From assembly GCF_048077055.1 (NCBI RefSeq), contig NZ_CP182236.1, positions 3,100,001 through 3,164,000 on the forward strand: a DNA stretch of 64,000 bases, in the 5' to 3' direction. Source of the stretch: Egbenema bharatensis (GTDB lineage Bacteria; Cyanobacteriota; Cyanobacteriia; Elainellales; Elainellaceae). Positions 18,352 through 28,449 of the stretch are shown here, piece by piece. The stretch's first letter is position 1. Each line of letters starts with the position of its first letter. The position numbers and the translations under genes are program-made. The notes under the pieces were generated by a model. The model saw only the letters and a program-made list of their open reading frames with translations. It did not search any database and was not told the origin of the DNA.

Positions 18352-21300
18352 ATGACAAAACGGCAATTCTTTTCCCTCGAACAGGATTTCCCAGAAGGCT
18401 GGGAAAATACGCCAGAGCCTGTCAAACGGTGGGTGGAATCTCTGATTGCCGATCTGTTAACCGAAAATGAGAGCCAATGGATTCGGCGCGAACTGGAGCG
18501 GCAAATCAGTGAAAATACGCCCTCCGAAAATGAATCCCGCTACCTCCAGGTGATTCAGTCCCAAACAGACTTAATTTTGCGATCGCTGCCTGATACCACC
18601 ATTACCTTTGCCAACCGTGCCCTCTGTCTGGCCCTGGGACGTACCCTGGATGAAGTGGTTGGGATGCAATGGAGTCGTTTTGTCCCGCTGGAAGAGCTAG
18701 AAACGGTTCACCAGAAGATTGCTGCCCTGACTCCAGAAGCCCCAACTTTTGAGAATGTCAATCAGGACTACCGGGCAGAGGGTCAGATTGGCTGGACTCA
18801 GTGGATTAGTTTGGGTATTTTTGACTCCCAGGGGCAATTGGTTGAAATCCAGTCCGTTGGGCGAGATATTACTGCACTCAAAGAGAAAATTCTGCGGGAA
18901 CAGGCCCTCAATCGCGTCCTGCAAGCCATCCGCAACTCCCTGGAACTGGATACCATTTTTGCCACTGCGACAGCCGAAACGGCTCAACTCTTCGGGAAAA
19001 TGGACTGTTATGTCGTGAGATATCTGCCAGAGCTGAGTCTTTGGCGGTATGTTGCAGAATTTCACCACCATCCCGATACCCCCTCCAGGATTGGGTTTGA
19101 GATTTCTGATCTCAACAATTCCCTGACTGACCAATTGAAGCAGTTTCAGCAGGTCAGGATTGCAGATACATCCCAGATTAATGATTCAGCGAATCGAGAA
19201 GTTGCCCAGACGATACCCGGAGCCTGGTTGCTGATTCCGTTAGTGGTTGAAGAAACGCTGTGGGGTTGCTTTGGCGTGGCTACCTCCCAAAGCCCCTTTA
19301 CCTGGACTGAGAATCAGGTGGAGTTAGCGCAATTTGTTGCCGATCAGCTGGCGATCGCCATTCAGCAAGCCAATCTTTATCGCCAGGTACAACTGGAACT
19401 GGAGGAGCGTTGTCGGGTGGAAGTTGCACTGCGAGAAAGCGAAGCCCGATTTCAGAATATGGCAGCCAATGTGCCGGGCGCAATTTTTCGTTATCTGCTC
19501 CGCCCAGATGGGACAGATGGTGTGCTGTACATGAGTCCGGGCTGTTCTCGCCTGTGGGAAGTCAATGCTGAGGCTGTGGTGGCAGATGCCAGCATTCTTT
19601 GGCAAATGATCCATCCAGAGGATCTTCCCGCCATGTATGAATCGGTGATGGAGTCAGCGCGAACCCTACAACCCTGGGCCTATGTCTGGCGGATTAGAAC
19701 CCCATCAGGGCAGGAGAAATGGCTGGAAGCAGCAGGGAGACCGATTCAACAACCTAACGGTGATGTCCTCTGGGATACGTTGATTCTGGATGTCAGCGAT
19801 CGCAAACAGGCAGAAGCGTCCATGCGCGAGAGTGAAATGCGCTATCGGTTACTCGCCGAAAATATGAACGACCTGGTGTGTCTGCACGACTTACGGGGAC
19901 GATATCTCTATGTCAGTCCATCCTGCGAAACGCTCCTGGGCTATCGCTATGAAGAAATGCTGGGACAGGATCCCTACAGTTTCTTCCATCCTGACGATTG
20001 CGATCGGATTCGCCAGGAATCCCACATTACAGCAATCAGCGGCAAACCCGTACCGATCACCTATCGAATGCGGCAAAAGTCGGGGAATTACATCTGGTTT
20101 GAAACCCTGACGCGACCGATTCTAGATGCCGCCGGAGAAGTGATTCAACTGCAAACCACATCGCGGGATGTCACGGAGCGGGTTCGAGTCCAACAACAGC
20201 TTAAGCATGATGCCCTGCACGATTCCCTGACCGGATTGCCCAATCGCCATCTCCTCATGGAACGGTTGGAATTAGCCATCCATCGCGCCCATCGCCTGGA
20301 CGGGTATCACTTCGCAGTTTTATTTCTGGATCTCGATCGCTTCAAGGTGGTTAACGATAGCCTGGGGCATTTAGCCGGAGATCAGTTGCTGATTGCGATC
20401 GCCCACAAGCTGAGATCTATTCTCCGTAGCGTCGATCTGGCGGCCCGTTGGGGCGGTGATGAGTTTGTGATTCTGCTGGAAGAAGTAGACATTCAGGAAG
20501 CAGTTCGGCCACAGAACGGATTTTTGCCGCCCTCCAAACGCCATTGATGCTGGAAGGGCGAGAGGTTTATACGACTTGCAGTATTGGTGTCGTGTTGGGT
20601 TCCAGAGACTATACTCAAGCTGCCCATCTGTTGCGAAATGCGGATATTGCCATGTATCGAGCCAAGAATCAGGGCAAGGCACGGTACGAGATCTTCGGTG
20701 CGGAAATGCATACTCAGGCCCTACGTCGTCTGCATTTAGAAAATGACCTGCGCCGCGCCATTGAACATCAAGAATTTATCCTCCACTATCAACCGATCGT
20801 GATGCTGGACACCGGAAATCTGGTAGGGTTTGAAGCCCTGATCCGCTGGCAGCAACCGACTCAGGGGCTAAAATATCCAGGAGACTTCATTTCAGTCGCT
20901 GAAGAAACTGGACTAATCACGCCGTTAGATTATTGGGGACTGTGGACTGCTTGTCATCAGATTGTGGCATGGCAGACGGATTTTCCTGAGTATGCGAATT
21001 TGAAGATCAGCGTGAATCTTTCAGCGCAGGATTTACGACAGTCTGATCTCCTGGCAGAAGTCGATCGAATTCTGTCTGACACGCGCTTACCCGGACGGTA
21101 TTTATCCTTAGAAATCACGGAAAGTATGCTGATCGAAGATATTGAATTTACCATTGATTTACTCAGACAGTTGCAAGAACGAGAGATTCAAATTAGCATT
21201 GATGACTTTGGCACGGGTTATTCATCTTTAAATTATCTCCACCGTTTACCCGTTGATTATCTCAAAGTCGATCGCTCTTTCGTTCAGCAAATTCAAGAGG

Positions 21301-21518
21301 ATACTCGCAAACATCAAATTGTCGAAACCATTGCTGCCCTGAGTCAACAGCTAGAACTCGATGCGATCGCGGAGGGCATTGAAACCCCACAACAGCTAGA
21401 ACGGTTGCGTGCTCTGGGCTACCAGTTGGGGCAGGGTTATCTGTTCTCGCAGGCGTTGAGTCGGGAGGCGGTGGAAATGGGTTTGAAGCATCGGGAATGG
21501 GCGATCGAGGAGCAGTAA
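18352..21518 (+). CDS. PAS-GAF-PAS-PAS-GGDEF-EAL cyclic-di-GMP enzyme (one frameshift)
   Basis: Two frames (18352-20547, 20544-21518) form one protein of about 1055 residues. Order: PAS (about 60-175), GAF (185-345), PAS (365-485), PAS (500-620), GGDEF (about 630-795) with intact RWGGDEFVILLEE, then EAL with GFEALIRWQQP, DDFGTGYSSLNYL and AEGIE. The active-site motifs suggest both diguanylate cyclase and phosphodiesterase may work. The break lies at the GGCC of 20507-20510; adding one G restores the GGDEF reading (AVRATERIFAALQTP). It would tune c-di-GMP in response to an unknown signal. Probable sequence error rather than decay, as the second part stays intact. Confidence 0.85.
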
Positions 21519-21624
21519 GCGGGAGCGATCGGAAGAGGCAGATGTTTCATTCTTTTTAATTCTTTAAAACTCAGATGGGATTCAGCCGCTCTGAGATACC
21601 GTAAATGTATCTTCGTATAGTGCC

Positions 21625-21762
21625 CTGGTTGACTGACAAATCTTTTTTGTAGGTTGGGTTGAGCATAGCGAAACCCAACAGGTTCAGTGATTTGCGTTGG
21701 GTTTCGTCCCTCAACCCAACCTACGAATTTTCAGGGTTTCAGGAGTTTTGTCAGTCAACCAG
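21625..21762. repeat. Nested inverted-repeat element
   Basis: Outer arms CTGGTTGACTGACAAA (21625-21640) and TTTGTCAGTCAACCAG (21747-21762) are exact inverted repeats. Inside lies a second inverted repeat, GTAGGTTGGGTTGAG (21649-21663) against CTCAACCCAACCTAC (21710-21724), around AACCCAAC/GTTGGGTT. This is a MITE-like unit; the inner part belongs to a repeat type common in cyanobacteria. It extends the P450 reading frame upstream artificially. Confidence 0.75.
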
Positions 21763-21799
21763 GCATAGTGCCTCACCTATCCCTCAGTGGAGAAATGCC

Positions 21800-23176
21800 A
21801 TGATGAGCCAATTACCCAACAGTATTTCCCGTCCCGCCTGGCGGCAACTGATCGAGTGGATTGCTGATCCGATCGAATTTCAGAGCCGATACAGACGTAT
21901 GTATGGAGATGTTTTTACCGTGCGGCTGGGCCGACTGGGATCTTTTGTGCTTATCGGCAGTCCGCAGGTCATTCAGGAAATCTTCCACCAGGATGCCAAA
22001 TTTATGGTTGGGCGCGGCAATGCTCTGGCAGGACCGCTACTGGGTCAAAATTCTCTATTGCTCATGGATGGCGATCGTCACCGACGAGAACGAAAGTTGC
22101 TCATGCCTTCTTTTCATGGAGAAAGACTGCAAACCTACGCCAACCAAATCGGTCAGATTACAGAACAGGTGGCCAGCCAGTGGCAAATCGGTCAACCGTT
22201 TGTCGCTCGCACCACCATGCAGCAGATTAGCCTGGAGGTGATTTTACAGATTGTGTTTGGCTTGAGTGAAGGGGAACGGTATCACCAACTGAAATCGCTC
22301 CTGGTGGATTGGACGAATATGACGGATTCTCCCCTGCGCTCCAGTATGCTGTTCTTTCCGGTGCTGCAACGGGATTTGGGAACCTGGACTCCCTGGGGAC
22401 GGATGAAGCAGCGACAGCGACAAATTCATGATTTGCTGCAAGCAGAAATTGTGGAGCGCAAAGCCAAGGGGCAGGCAGAAAAAACCGATATCTTGAGCCT
22501 GATGATGGCCGCACGGGATGAACAGGGGCAAGCGATGACCGATGCCGAATTGCGGGATGAACTGCTAACGCTCCTATTTGCCGGACATGAAACCTCTGCA
22601 ACCACTCTTGCCTGGGCGTTTTATCAAATTCATAATCAGCCAGAGGTTTTGGCAAAATTGCTCCAGGAGTTGGACAGTTTAGGGGAATTACCCCCCATCA
22701 AAATCGCTCAATTGCCTTACCTGACCGCCGTTTGCCAGGAGACGCTGCGGATGTATCCTGTGATTCCCGCCATTTTCCCCCGCATTACCCAGTCACCGAT
22801 GAAAATTGCCGCATACCAATTTGATGCTGAAACGGTTTTACTGCCCTCGATCTATCTTGTCCATTACCGGGAAGATTTGTATCCCGATGCTCACCAATTT
22901 CAGCCAGAACGGTTCCTGACGCGGCAATACTCGCCTTCTGAGTATTTACCGTTTGGGGGTGGCAATCGCCGCTGCCTGGGGTACGCCTTAGCTCAGTTAG
23001 AAATCAAGCTGGTTCTGGCGACCATTTTATCCCGGTATCAACTGGCCTTAGCCGAGAATCAAACCGTTAAACTCCAACGTCGGGGATTTACGCTGGCTCC
23101 AAGTGGCGGAGTGCGGATGGTTGTGCAAGCGAAACGAAGCCGGCCGCTGCTCAACCCGCTTACACGAAATCTGTAA
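21800..23176 (+). CDS. Cytochrome P450, CYP110-like
   Basis: 458 residues from the ATG at 21800; the frame is open further upstream but that stretch is the palindromic repeat. P450 landmarks: I-helix oxygen-binding motif LLFAGHETSATTLAWAF, ExxR motif ETLRMYP, PERF motif QPERFLT and the heme-Cys loop FGGGNRRCLGYALAQ. No N-terminal TM helix, so soluble. CYP110 members in cyanobacteria oxidise fatty acids or terpenes; the substrate is not fixed here and no redox partner or terpene synthase is adjacent. Its 3' end overlaps the convergent transporter gene by 17 bp. Confidence 0.88.
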   Translation: MMSQLPNSISRPAWRQLIEWIADPIEFQSRYRRMYGDVFTVRLGRLGSFVLIGSPQVIQEIFHQDAKFMVGRGNALAGPLLGQNSLLLMDGDRHRRERKLLMPSFHGERLQTYANQIGQITEQVASQWQIGQPFVARTTMQQISLEVILQIVFGLSEGERYHQLKSLLVDWTNMTDSPLRSSMLFFPVLQRDLGTWTPWGRMKQRQRQIHDLLQAEIVERKAKGQAEKTDILSLMMAARDEQGQAMTDAELRDELLTLLFAGHETSATTLAWAFYQIHNQPEVLAKLLQELDSLGELPPIKIAQLPYLTAVCQETLRMYPVIPAIFPRITQSPMKIAAYQFDAETVLLPSIYLVHYREDLYPDAHQFQPERFLTRQYSPSEYLPFGGGNRRCLGYALAQLEIKLVLATILSRYQLALAENQTVKLQRRGFTLAPSGGVRMVVQAKRSRPLLNPLTRNL

Positions 23177-24047
23177 CTTCAGGCACGCCACGACTGACTT
23201 TTCTCCCCAGAAAAACCGCTCCAAACCCCGTCAGGTACATCAACAAGCTATAAACAGCGGCAGGCACAGCCATATCTGCATCATTGAGCAAACCTGCGGT
23301 GATGGCGATCGCCAGGGTTCCATTTTGAATACCCACTTCAATGGCAAGACAGATCTGTTGCGGCAAAGGTAACTGAAACAGCTTGCCTGCCCCAAATCCG
23401 GTCAGCATTGCCAGGAGGTTGAGTAAGAGGACACCCATTCCTACCTGCACCAGGAATTGGGGAAGCTGACTCCCTTCGCGCAGCAGCAACAGTCCAATAA
23501 TTAACCCCAGCAGACCGATCGCCAGACGACTCATCTGCTTTTCCAGGCGACGGGCGGTAGTGGGAAACTGCCGCCGAATCAGCATGCCGATCGCAATGGG
23601 CAACAGCGTAATCAGAAAAATTTGCAGCATGGTCTGACCGATGGGCAGGGAAATGGCCGCGGTTTGTCCCAGAAAATGCTGAAGGGCTAGATTGCTAATA
23701 ATCGGAATCGTAAAGATAGTGATGATGCTGTTGATGGCGGTCAGGGTGACGGATAGAGCCACATCGCCCCTGGCCAGATAGGTCATAAGATTGGAGGAAG
23801 GGCCACCCGGACAAACTGCCAGCACGATTAAACCAACGGCGATCGCAGGCTGCATGGGAACGATCAGGGTAATGAGGGCCCCAATCAACGGTAAGAGCAA
23901 GACTTGACAGAGGATCCCCACTGTTACTGCTTTGGGATAGCGAGTGATTCGCTGAAAGTCTTGGGGAACCAAACTTAACCCCATTCCCAGCATGACAATG
24001 GCCAGGGCTAAGGGGAGCAAAACGGCGGTAAATAGGTTGCTCTGCAT
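23160..24047 (-). CDS. BASS/SBF family sodium-coupled anion symporter
   Basis: 295 residues with nine or ten hydrophobic helices spread through the protein, as in the bile acid:sodium symporter family. The conserved discontinuous-helix motif AVCPGGPSSNLMTYLARGD (about residues 78-96) and EVGIQNGTLAIAITAGLL (about 238-255) form the substrate and Na+ sites of the family. Cyanobacterial members carry pyruvate, bicarbonate (SbtA is a different family) or other anions; the substrate here is open. Start ATG at 24047. Converges with the P450 gene. Confidence 0.82.
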   Translation of the reverse strand: MQSNLFTAVLLPLALAIVMLGMGLSLVPQDFQRITRYPKAVTVGILCQVLLLPLIGALITLIVPMQPAIAVGLIVLAVCPGGPSSNLMTYLARGDVALSVTLTAINSIITIFTIPIISNLALQHFLGQTAAISLPIGQTMLQIFLITLLPIAIGMLIRRQFPTTARRLEKQMSRLAIGLLGLIIGLLLLREGSQLPQFLVQVGMGVLLLNLLAMLTGFGAGKLFQLPLPQQICLAIEVGIQNGTLAIAITAGLLNDADMAVPAAVYSLLMYLTGFGAVFLGRKVSRGVPEVTDFV

Positions 24048-24184
24048 CGGTGGTAAAGATGGATAACGGGAGGAAATCTACAGGAATGTTTGCCATTCAA
24101 CAGGCAGTCCTGAGACATTATAAGGGGATAGTCAAGTGAGTTCAGTCGATTGACTTGTCTCATATCTTGCAGCTTTCCCAATCC

Positions 24185-24313
24185 CCCGCCCTCGAATCAA
24201 TTCGGGGCTAATTGCTGAAGTCCGTTTAAACGGACTAAAACCCTTGGCAGAGAAGGCTTTCAACCCATTTCAATGGGTTTGAGCCATTAGCCCGCAATTC
24301 ATTGCAGGGCGGG
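24185..24313. repeat. Palindromic MITE-like element
   Basis: 129 bp with CCCGCCCT/AGGGCGGG ends, an 18-bp perfect palindrome AGTCCGTTTAAACGGACT (24219-24236), AACCCATTTCAATGGGTT and near-matching GGGGCTAATTGC/GCCATTAGCCCG segments. It occupies the gap between the transporter gene and small-protein copy B; no coding content. Confidence 0.7.
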
Positions 24314-24344
24314 TGGGAGAACCCGGTGCAAGATCTAAATTGTG

Positions 24345-24581
24345 CTATCGCATGACTCGATATTCGGTGCTGATAGACATGAACACAGTGGGATCGGGAG
24401 TCGGTAAGAGGGGACTCCAGCTTTCGATGCGGCGGAAGTTTTTCAGATAAAGATCGTGAATGGTGGCACGAACCACTTCTTTAGAACCAAAGATGATAAT
24501 CCGAACACGCTCTCGTCCTGCACTCGGATCAGCATCATCTCCAAAGGCAGGACGATCGAACAGGTTGAAATCACCTGTCAT
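24345..24581 (-). CDS. Small conserved protein of unknown function, duplicate copy B
   Basis: 78 residues; differs from the copy at 12947-13183 by only three residues near the C-terminus (Ala to Thr twice, Thr to Val). Ribosome-binding site and 5' leader are also duplicated. Base changes between the copies fall mostly at third codon positions, which suggests that both have been kept under selection on the protein. Function not recognised. It is only 2 kb from the diverged relative at 26552. Confidence 0.65.
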   Translation of the reverse strand: MTGDFNLFDRPAFGDDADPSAGRERVRIIIFGSKEVVRATIHDLYLKNFRRIESWSPLLPTPDPTVFMSISTEYRVMR

Positions 24582-24899
24582 AGGAATTCTCCTTGTATGG
24601 GTTAGGGATTGTGGAATCAGAAGAAACCCACCAACCCGGTTTTCCCCCACATTCGACCATCGCAAAGCCAGGGATAGGAGGTGTTCAACAAAAGCGTTAA
24701 ACTAATCCAAGCCCGACGGACAGCTACGGTCGTCTGTGGGGTTAGAGGTATGTTGTAGCTCGCGACTACTTCATACCTCGCCAGGTTGTTGGGGGCCAGG
24801 CTACTGCGACACGCATTGATCACGCACTATGTAGCCATAAATTAAGACATTACCAGATCGATCGCCCCAGTCAAGTGTTCTGTTGTACAAATTTACTGG
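24582..24899. repeat. Duplicated 5' leader of copy B
   Basis: Counterpart of 13184-13495. Includes the hairpin 24747-24777 whose stem equals that of copy A but whose loop is CTCGCGA. At 24791-24797 it reads GGGGGCC where copy A (13392-13397) reads GGGGCC. Confidence 0.75.
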
Positions 24900-25033
24900 A
24901 GTCGGGAGTCGGGAGAATAGGGAAAGAGTAGGAGCGATCGCAGTCCTCAGTGAAGTTGCTACACTGCTTAAAAGCGATATTTCAAAAACGATATTTGCTG
25001 CAACTAACCCCTTTCTCTTTTTCATCTCTCCCC

Positions 25034-26347
25034 ATGACCACACCCACCGAATACGCCACGCGCCGCGAACACCTGATGTCCAAAATTGGCAAAGGCACTG
25101 CCATCTTTCGGAGTGCGCCCACGGCCGTAATGCACAACGATGTGGAGTATAACTTCCGGCAGGATAGCGACTTCTTTTACCTGACGGGCTTCAACGAACC
25201 TAACGCCGTGGCAGTGCTGGCTCCCCACCACGAAGAACATCGATTTGTCCTGTTCGTGCAGCCAAAGGATCTGGAAAAAGAAACCTGGACGGGGTATCGA
25301 GTCGGGGTAGATGAGGCAAAGGAACGGTTTGGAGCTGATGCCGTTTACCCGATCGAAGAACTGAGCGAGAAACTGCCGCAATACTTAGAAAAAGCCGATC
25401 GAATTTACTACAAACTGGGGCGCGATCAGGGCTTTGATCACACGATTTTGCAGCACTGGCAAAAGTTGATGGCGGTTTATCCTAAAAAGGGAATCGGCCC
25501 AACGGCCCTGGAAAATCCCTCGCCCATCCTGCATCCGATGCGGCAGATCAAATCTGAACAGGAACTCGAACGAATGCGGAAAGCAGCCGCCATTGCGGTA
25601 GAAGCCCACAATCGGGCGCGGCAATTTGCCCAGGCAGGCCGCTATGAGTATGAAGTGCAGGCAGAAATTGAACATACCTTTCGCCTCCAGGGAGCGATGG
25701 GGCCCGCCTATCCATCGATCGTTGCCTCTGGAGCTAATGCCTGTGTGCTGCACTACACCGAAAACACGCGGCAAATGCAGGATGGCGATCTGTTGTTGAT
25801 CGATGCGGGTTGTGCCTACGACTACTACAACTCTGACATCACCCGGACTTTTCCGATCGGCGGTCAGTTTTCACCCGAACAAAAGGCGATTTATCAGATT
25901 GTGCTGGAAGCCCAACGACAGACGATCGCCCAAGTGCATCCTGGCAATCCCTATAATCAAACCCACGATACGGCAGTGCGGGTAATTGTCGAAGGATTAA
26001 TGGATCTGGGACTGCTTCAGGGAGACATTGAGGAAATCATTAAAGAGGAGAAGTACAAACCGTTTTATATGCACCGCACTGGCCACTGGCTGGGTCTGGA
26101 TGTCCACGATGTAGGTGTCTATCAGCACGGAGAAACGCCGCACAATTTAGAACCGGGTCAGGTGTTAACCGTCGAACCTGGAATTTACATTTCACCCTAC
26201 ATTAAACCCGTTGAAGGTCAACCGGAAGTAGATCCTCGCTGGCACGGCATCGGCATTCGGATTGAGGATGATGTTCTGGTTACGGCTGCTGGCCATGAGA
26301 TATTGACGGCTGGTGTGCCAAAGGCGATCGAGGAGTTGGAGGAGTAA
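25034..26347 (+). CDS. pepP: Xaa-Pro aminopeptidase (M24B)
   Basis: 437 residues from the ATG at 25034 (MTTPTEYATRREHLMSKIG), the usual start for aminopeptidase P. Removes N-terminal residues that precede proline; cytoplasmic, two Mn ions. N-terminal domain with FYLTGFNEPNAVAVL; C-terminal pita-bread domain with metal ligands in LLIDAGCAYDYYNSDITRTFP (two Asp), HRTGHWLGLDVHDVG (His), TVEPGIYI (Glu) and GIRIEDDVLVT (Glu). A longer frame upstream lies in the duplicated leader region and is not used. Single gene; followed by repeats. Confidence 0.92.
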   Translation: MTTPTEYATRREHLMSKIGKGTAIFRSAPTAVMHNDVEYNFRQDSDFFYLTGFNEPNAVAVLAPHHEEHRFVLFVQPKDLEKETWTGYRVGVDEAKERFGADAVYPIEELSEKLPQYLEKADRIYYKLGRDQGFDHTILQHWQKLMAVYPKKGIGPTALENPSPILHPMRQIKSEQELERMRKAAAIAVEAHNRARQFAQAGRYEYEVQAEIEHTFRLQGAMGPAYPSIVASGANACVLHYTENTRQMQDGDLLLIDAGCAYDYYNSDITRTFPIGGQFSPEQKAIYQIVLEAQRQTIAQVHPGNPYNQTHDTAVRVIVEGLMDLGLLQGDIEEIIKEEKYKPFYMHRTGHWLGLDVHDVGVYQHGETPHNLEPGQVLTVEPGIYISPYIKPVEGQPEVDPRWHGIGIRIEDDVLVTAAGHEILTAGVPKAIEELEE

Positions 26348-26353
26348 AGTGGT

Positions 26354-26508
26354 GGAATGGGCGGGCAGGATGCCCACCCCACAAGAGTTAGTAGATCTAA
26401 AATGGGTTCGTTTCACAGTGAACCCTGGGGTTGATCCCCCTAAATCCCCCTTAAAAAGGGGGACTTTGAGTTCGGTTCCCCCCTTTTTTAAGGGGGGTAG
26501 GGGGGATC
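26354..26508. repeat. Two repeats: GGGCAGGATGCCC unit and long-arm hairpin
   Basis: 26354-26385 is a GGGCGGGCAGGATGCCCACC-type unit (same family as 8995-9030). 26433-26508 has ~31-bp imperfect inverted arms: GATCCCCCTAAATCCCCCTT then AAAAAGGGGG, mirrored by CCCCCCTTTTTTAAGGGGGG then TAGGGGGGATC. The RNA would fold into a very stable hairpin and could end transcription from either side (pepP on the left, small-protein gene on the right). Confidence 0.75.
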
Positions 26509-26551
26509 TAACTTGTTCAAAGGCACAACAGACCACTTTTCAAACACCCTC

Positions 26552-26752
26552 TTACCGCACCAGAACCGTCATGTATTTTCCGGTGGCAAAGGGAGCCGGA
26601 ATGATCGGGGTGAACTGAACTCTGTCGGTGGCAATCCGTCGCACATAAAATTCGTTCATGGTGAAGATGACCTGATCGCGCGTACCGATAATCCAAATTT
26701 GTACCCGATCATCTTGGGCGACGGGCAGCAGTTCGTTGAACTCTGAAGACAT
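26552..26752 (-). CDS. Small protein related to duplicated family, copy C
   Basis: 66 residues. Aligns by eye with the 78-residue copies: VQIWIIGTRDQVIFTMNEFY against VRIIIFGSKEVVRATIHDLY, then FTPIIPAPFATGKYMTVLVR against WSPLLPAPDPAVFMSISTEY. The shared pattern is strand, helix, PxxPAP, strand. Unlike copies A and B it has a different leader. Function not recognised; three paralogues within 14 kb suggest local expansion. Confidence 0.55.
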   Translation of the reverse strand: MSSEFNELLPVAQDDRVQIWIIGTRDQVIFTMNEFYVRRIATDRVQFTPIIPAPFATGKYMTVLVR

Positions 26753-27145
26753 ATTTAGTTCCTCGCTGATGCGTATTAAGGGAAGAAAAGCTTAAGGTGT
26801 GGGGAGTGCCGAGAAGACAGCCCCCAAACATCGTCGTTCATCAGCAGGGCAGCCGAAAATAGACAGCGTGATCTACAATCAGACAGCCTGACTTTCTGGT
26901 TCGTGCAGAAGTTAGGTTAGCTGGTTAGGGTTGTTTGCGGCTTCCCTAATCAGCGCCGCACCTCACCTTAAGCGGGTTTGGTTCACTGGCTCCTTCTGGG
27001 TAGAAACAACCAGCATCGCAACAGCATAGCGGATACGTTTGGCAAACACAAGCGTATTCAGCTACTTTTTTGGAAGTCATGGTTGAGCCAGGACAGGGAT
27101 TCAGAAGTAGGGGGAACAGCTACCACGCGATCATGAACCACTGAA
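26753..27145. other. 393-bp gap, no gene seen
   Basis: Between small-protein copy C and rnc (both minus). Contains the leader of copy C and the end of the rnc transcript. No hairpin-T-run terminator or repeat was obvious. Confidence 0.4.
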
Positions 27146-27826
27146 TCAAAGCCCCAAACGCTTGAGCGCATCTCTGGCCGCTGCTTTCTCCGCCTCCTGC
27201 TTCCGCCGCCCTTGCCCTTGCCCATAGGTCTGCTGCTTGACCTGAACGATCGCGGTAAATTCTTTCGCATGGTCAGGCCCGATTTCACGGATAACTTCAT
27301 ACTGCGGATTCACACCTATCGTTGCTAATGCCCAGGCTTGAAACTGACTTTTAGGATTGTCAGACGGAGAATCAGTGCAAGAATAGTTTTGGTAATAGTT
27401 GTCGAACAAAGGTTCAACAAAATCTTGTACGGCAGCGATATCAGAATCGGTATCTAAAAAATACGCACCCACGATCGCTTCAAAGGTACTGCTCAACAGG
27501 TTGGCATTGTGCCGCCCCCCCTCCTGTTCTGCCCCTCGCCCCAGCTTGATCTGGCTGCCCAATCCCAGCATTTCGGCAAATTGCGCTAACTGCCGCTCAT
27601 CAACCAGGCTCGATCGCATTGCCGATAGCTGTCCTTCTGGTTTTTCGGGAAACTTCTTGTATAAATATTCACCACTGAGAAAATTTAGAATGGCATCGCC
27701 CAAAAATTCCAGACGTTCATTGTGTTCTCGCACGGCAGGATGTTCGTTCACATAGGAGCGATGGGTCAGAGCTAATTCTAATAAACTGCGATCGTGAAAG
27801 CGCGGCAGTTGAAAGGATGGATTCAT
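27146..27826 (-). CDS. rnc: Ribonuclease III
   Basis: 226 residues. Cleaves double-stranded RNA, for rRNA and other precursor processing. The catalytic domain has the signature HNERLEFLGDAILN (about residues 36-49) with the conserved Glu and Asp, and STFEAIVGAYFLDTD carrying the downstream Asp/Glu pair. The C-terminal dsRNA-binding domain (about 155-226) ends QGRRKQEAEKAAARDALKRLG. Cyanobacteria usually carry two RNase III plus a mini-III; this is one full-length copy. Monocistronic as far as seen. Confidence 0.93.
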   Translation of the reverse strand: MNPSFQLPRFHDRSLLELALTHRSYVNEHPAVREHNERLEFLGDAILNFLSGEYLYKKFPEKPEGQLSAMRSSLVDERQLAQFAEMLGLGSQIKLGRGAEQEGGRHNANLLSSTFEAIVGAYFLDTDSDIAAVQDFVEPLFDNYYQNYSCTDSPSDNPKSQFQAWALATIGVNPQYEVIREIGPDHAKEFTAIVQVKQQTYGQGQGRRKQEAEKAAARDALKRLGL

Positions 27827-28229
27827 GATGCTGGATAAAGGTGCTGGATAAATTCGTCCGAAGTTTCACTATACTTAAATTCGCTTAAACATATGTACTG
27901 AGTTAGTTACGGAAGTTCATCAAAAATTTATTGTTTTTTTAAGTTTTCTAAGAAAGCTGGGAATACTGAGCGTACTGTGGCATCTTTAGTTCATAGGGTG
28001 TGGGCGTATAGCTCGGATTTTACGGAAGTTCTGAGCTGGTTGTTACGTTGTTTCATTTAGCGGTTTTTACTGAGTTGACTCAAGCTAGTACCCAATCTAG
28101 CAATCGTTAGTGGGCACTGCCTGACTCCCAACTCGCAACAGTTCTCAGTGGTTTACTTGCATTACGCTTTGCACGTGAACCAGTCATTCATTTGTTCCCT
28201 GAAGTTTGCTTCTACCTATTGAATCTGCT
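27827..28229. other. 403-bp divergent intergenic region
   Basis: Carries the promoters of rnc (minus) and of the 72-residue protein gene (plus). AT-rich around 27880-27960 with TTTATTGTTTTTTTAAGTTTTC. No repeat family member or RNA motif recognised. Confidence 0.4.
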
Positions 28230-28448
28230 ATGAAAACGAATACCTTTGCGGCTGCGCCTTCGCCAACTTCCCTACATCCAGAACAAATTATCGATCGCAT
28301 TTTGTCCTCTGGAAAAATTACTGCTGCCGATCGCGCCTGGTTCCTGACTGCAACTCGTTCTAATGCAACGCTAACCACCCAACAACTGGCTCAAATTCAG
28401 CAGGTGTTCGATCGGCTACGAATGGGTCTTCTCAAGGTCGTTGACTAA
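28230..28448 (+). CDS. Small conserved cyanobacterial protein, unknown function
   Basis: 72 residues from the ATG at 28230. Pattern: EQIIDRILSSGKITAADRAWFL and LTTQQLAQIQQVFDRLRMGLLKVVD. Small cyanobacterial proteins with this helix-turn-helix-like pattern and a GLxKVVD ending are common, and I know no function. The stop codon is 2 bases from the end of the convergent GAF gene. Confidence 0.55.
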   Translation: MKTNTFAAAPSPTSLHPEQIIDRILSSGKITAADRAWFLTATRSNATLTTQQLAQIQQVFDRLRMGLLKVVD

Positions 28449-28449
28449 C

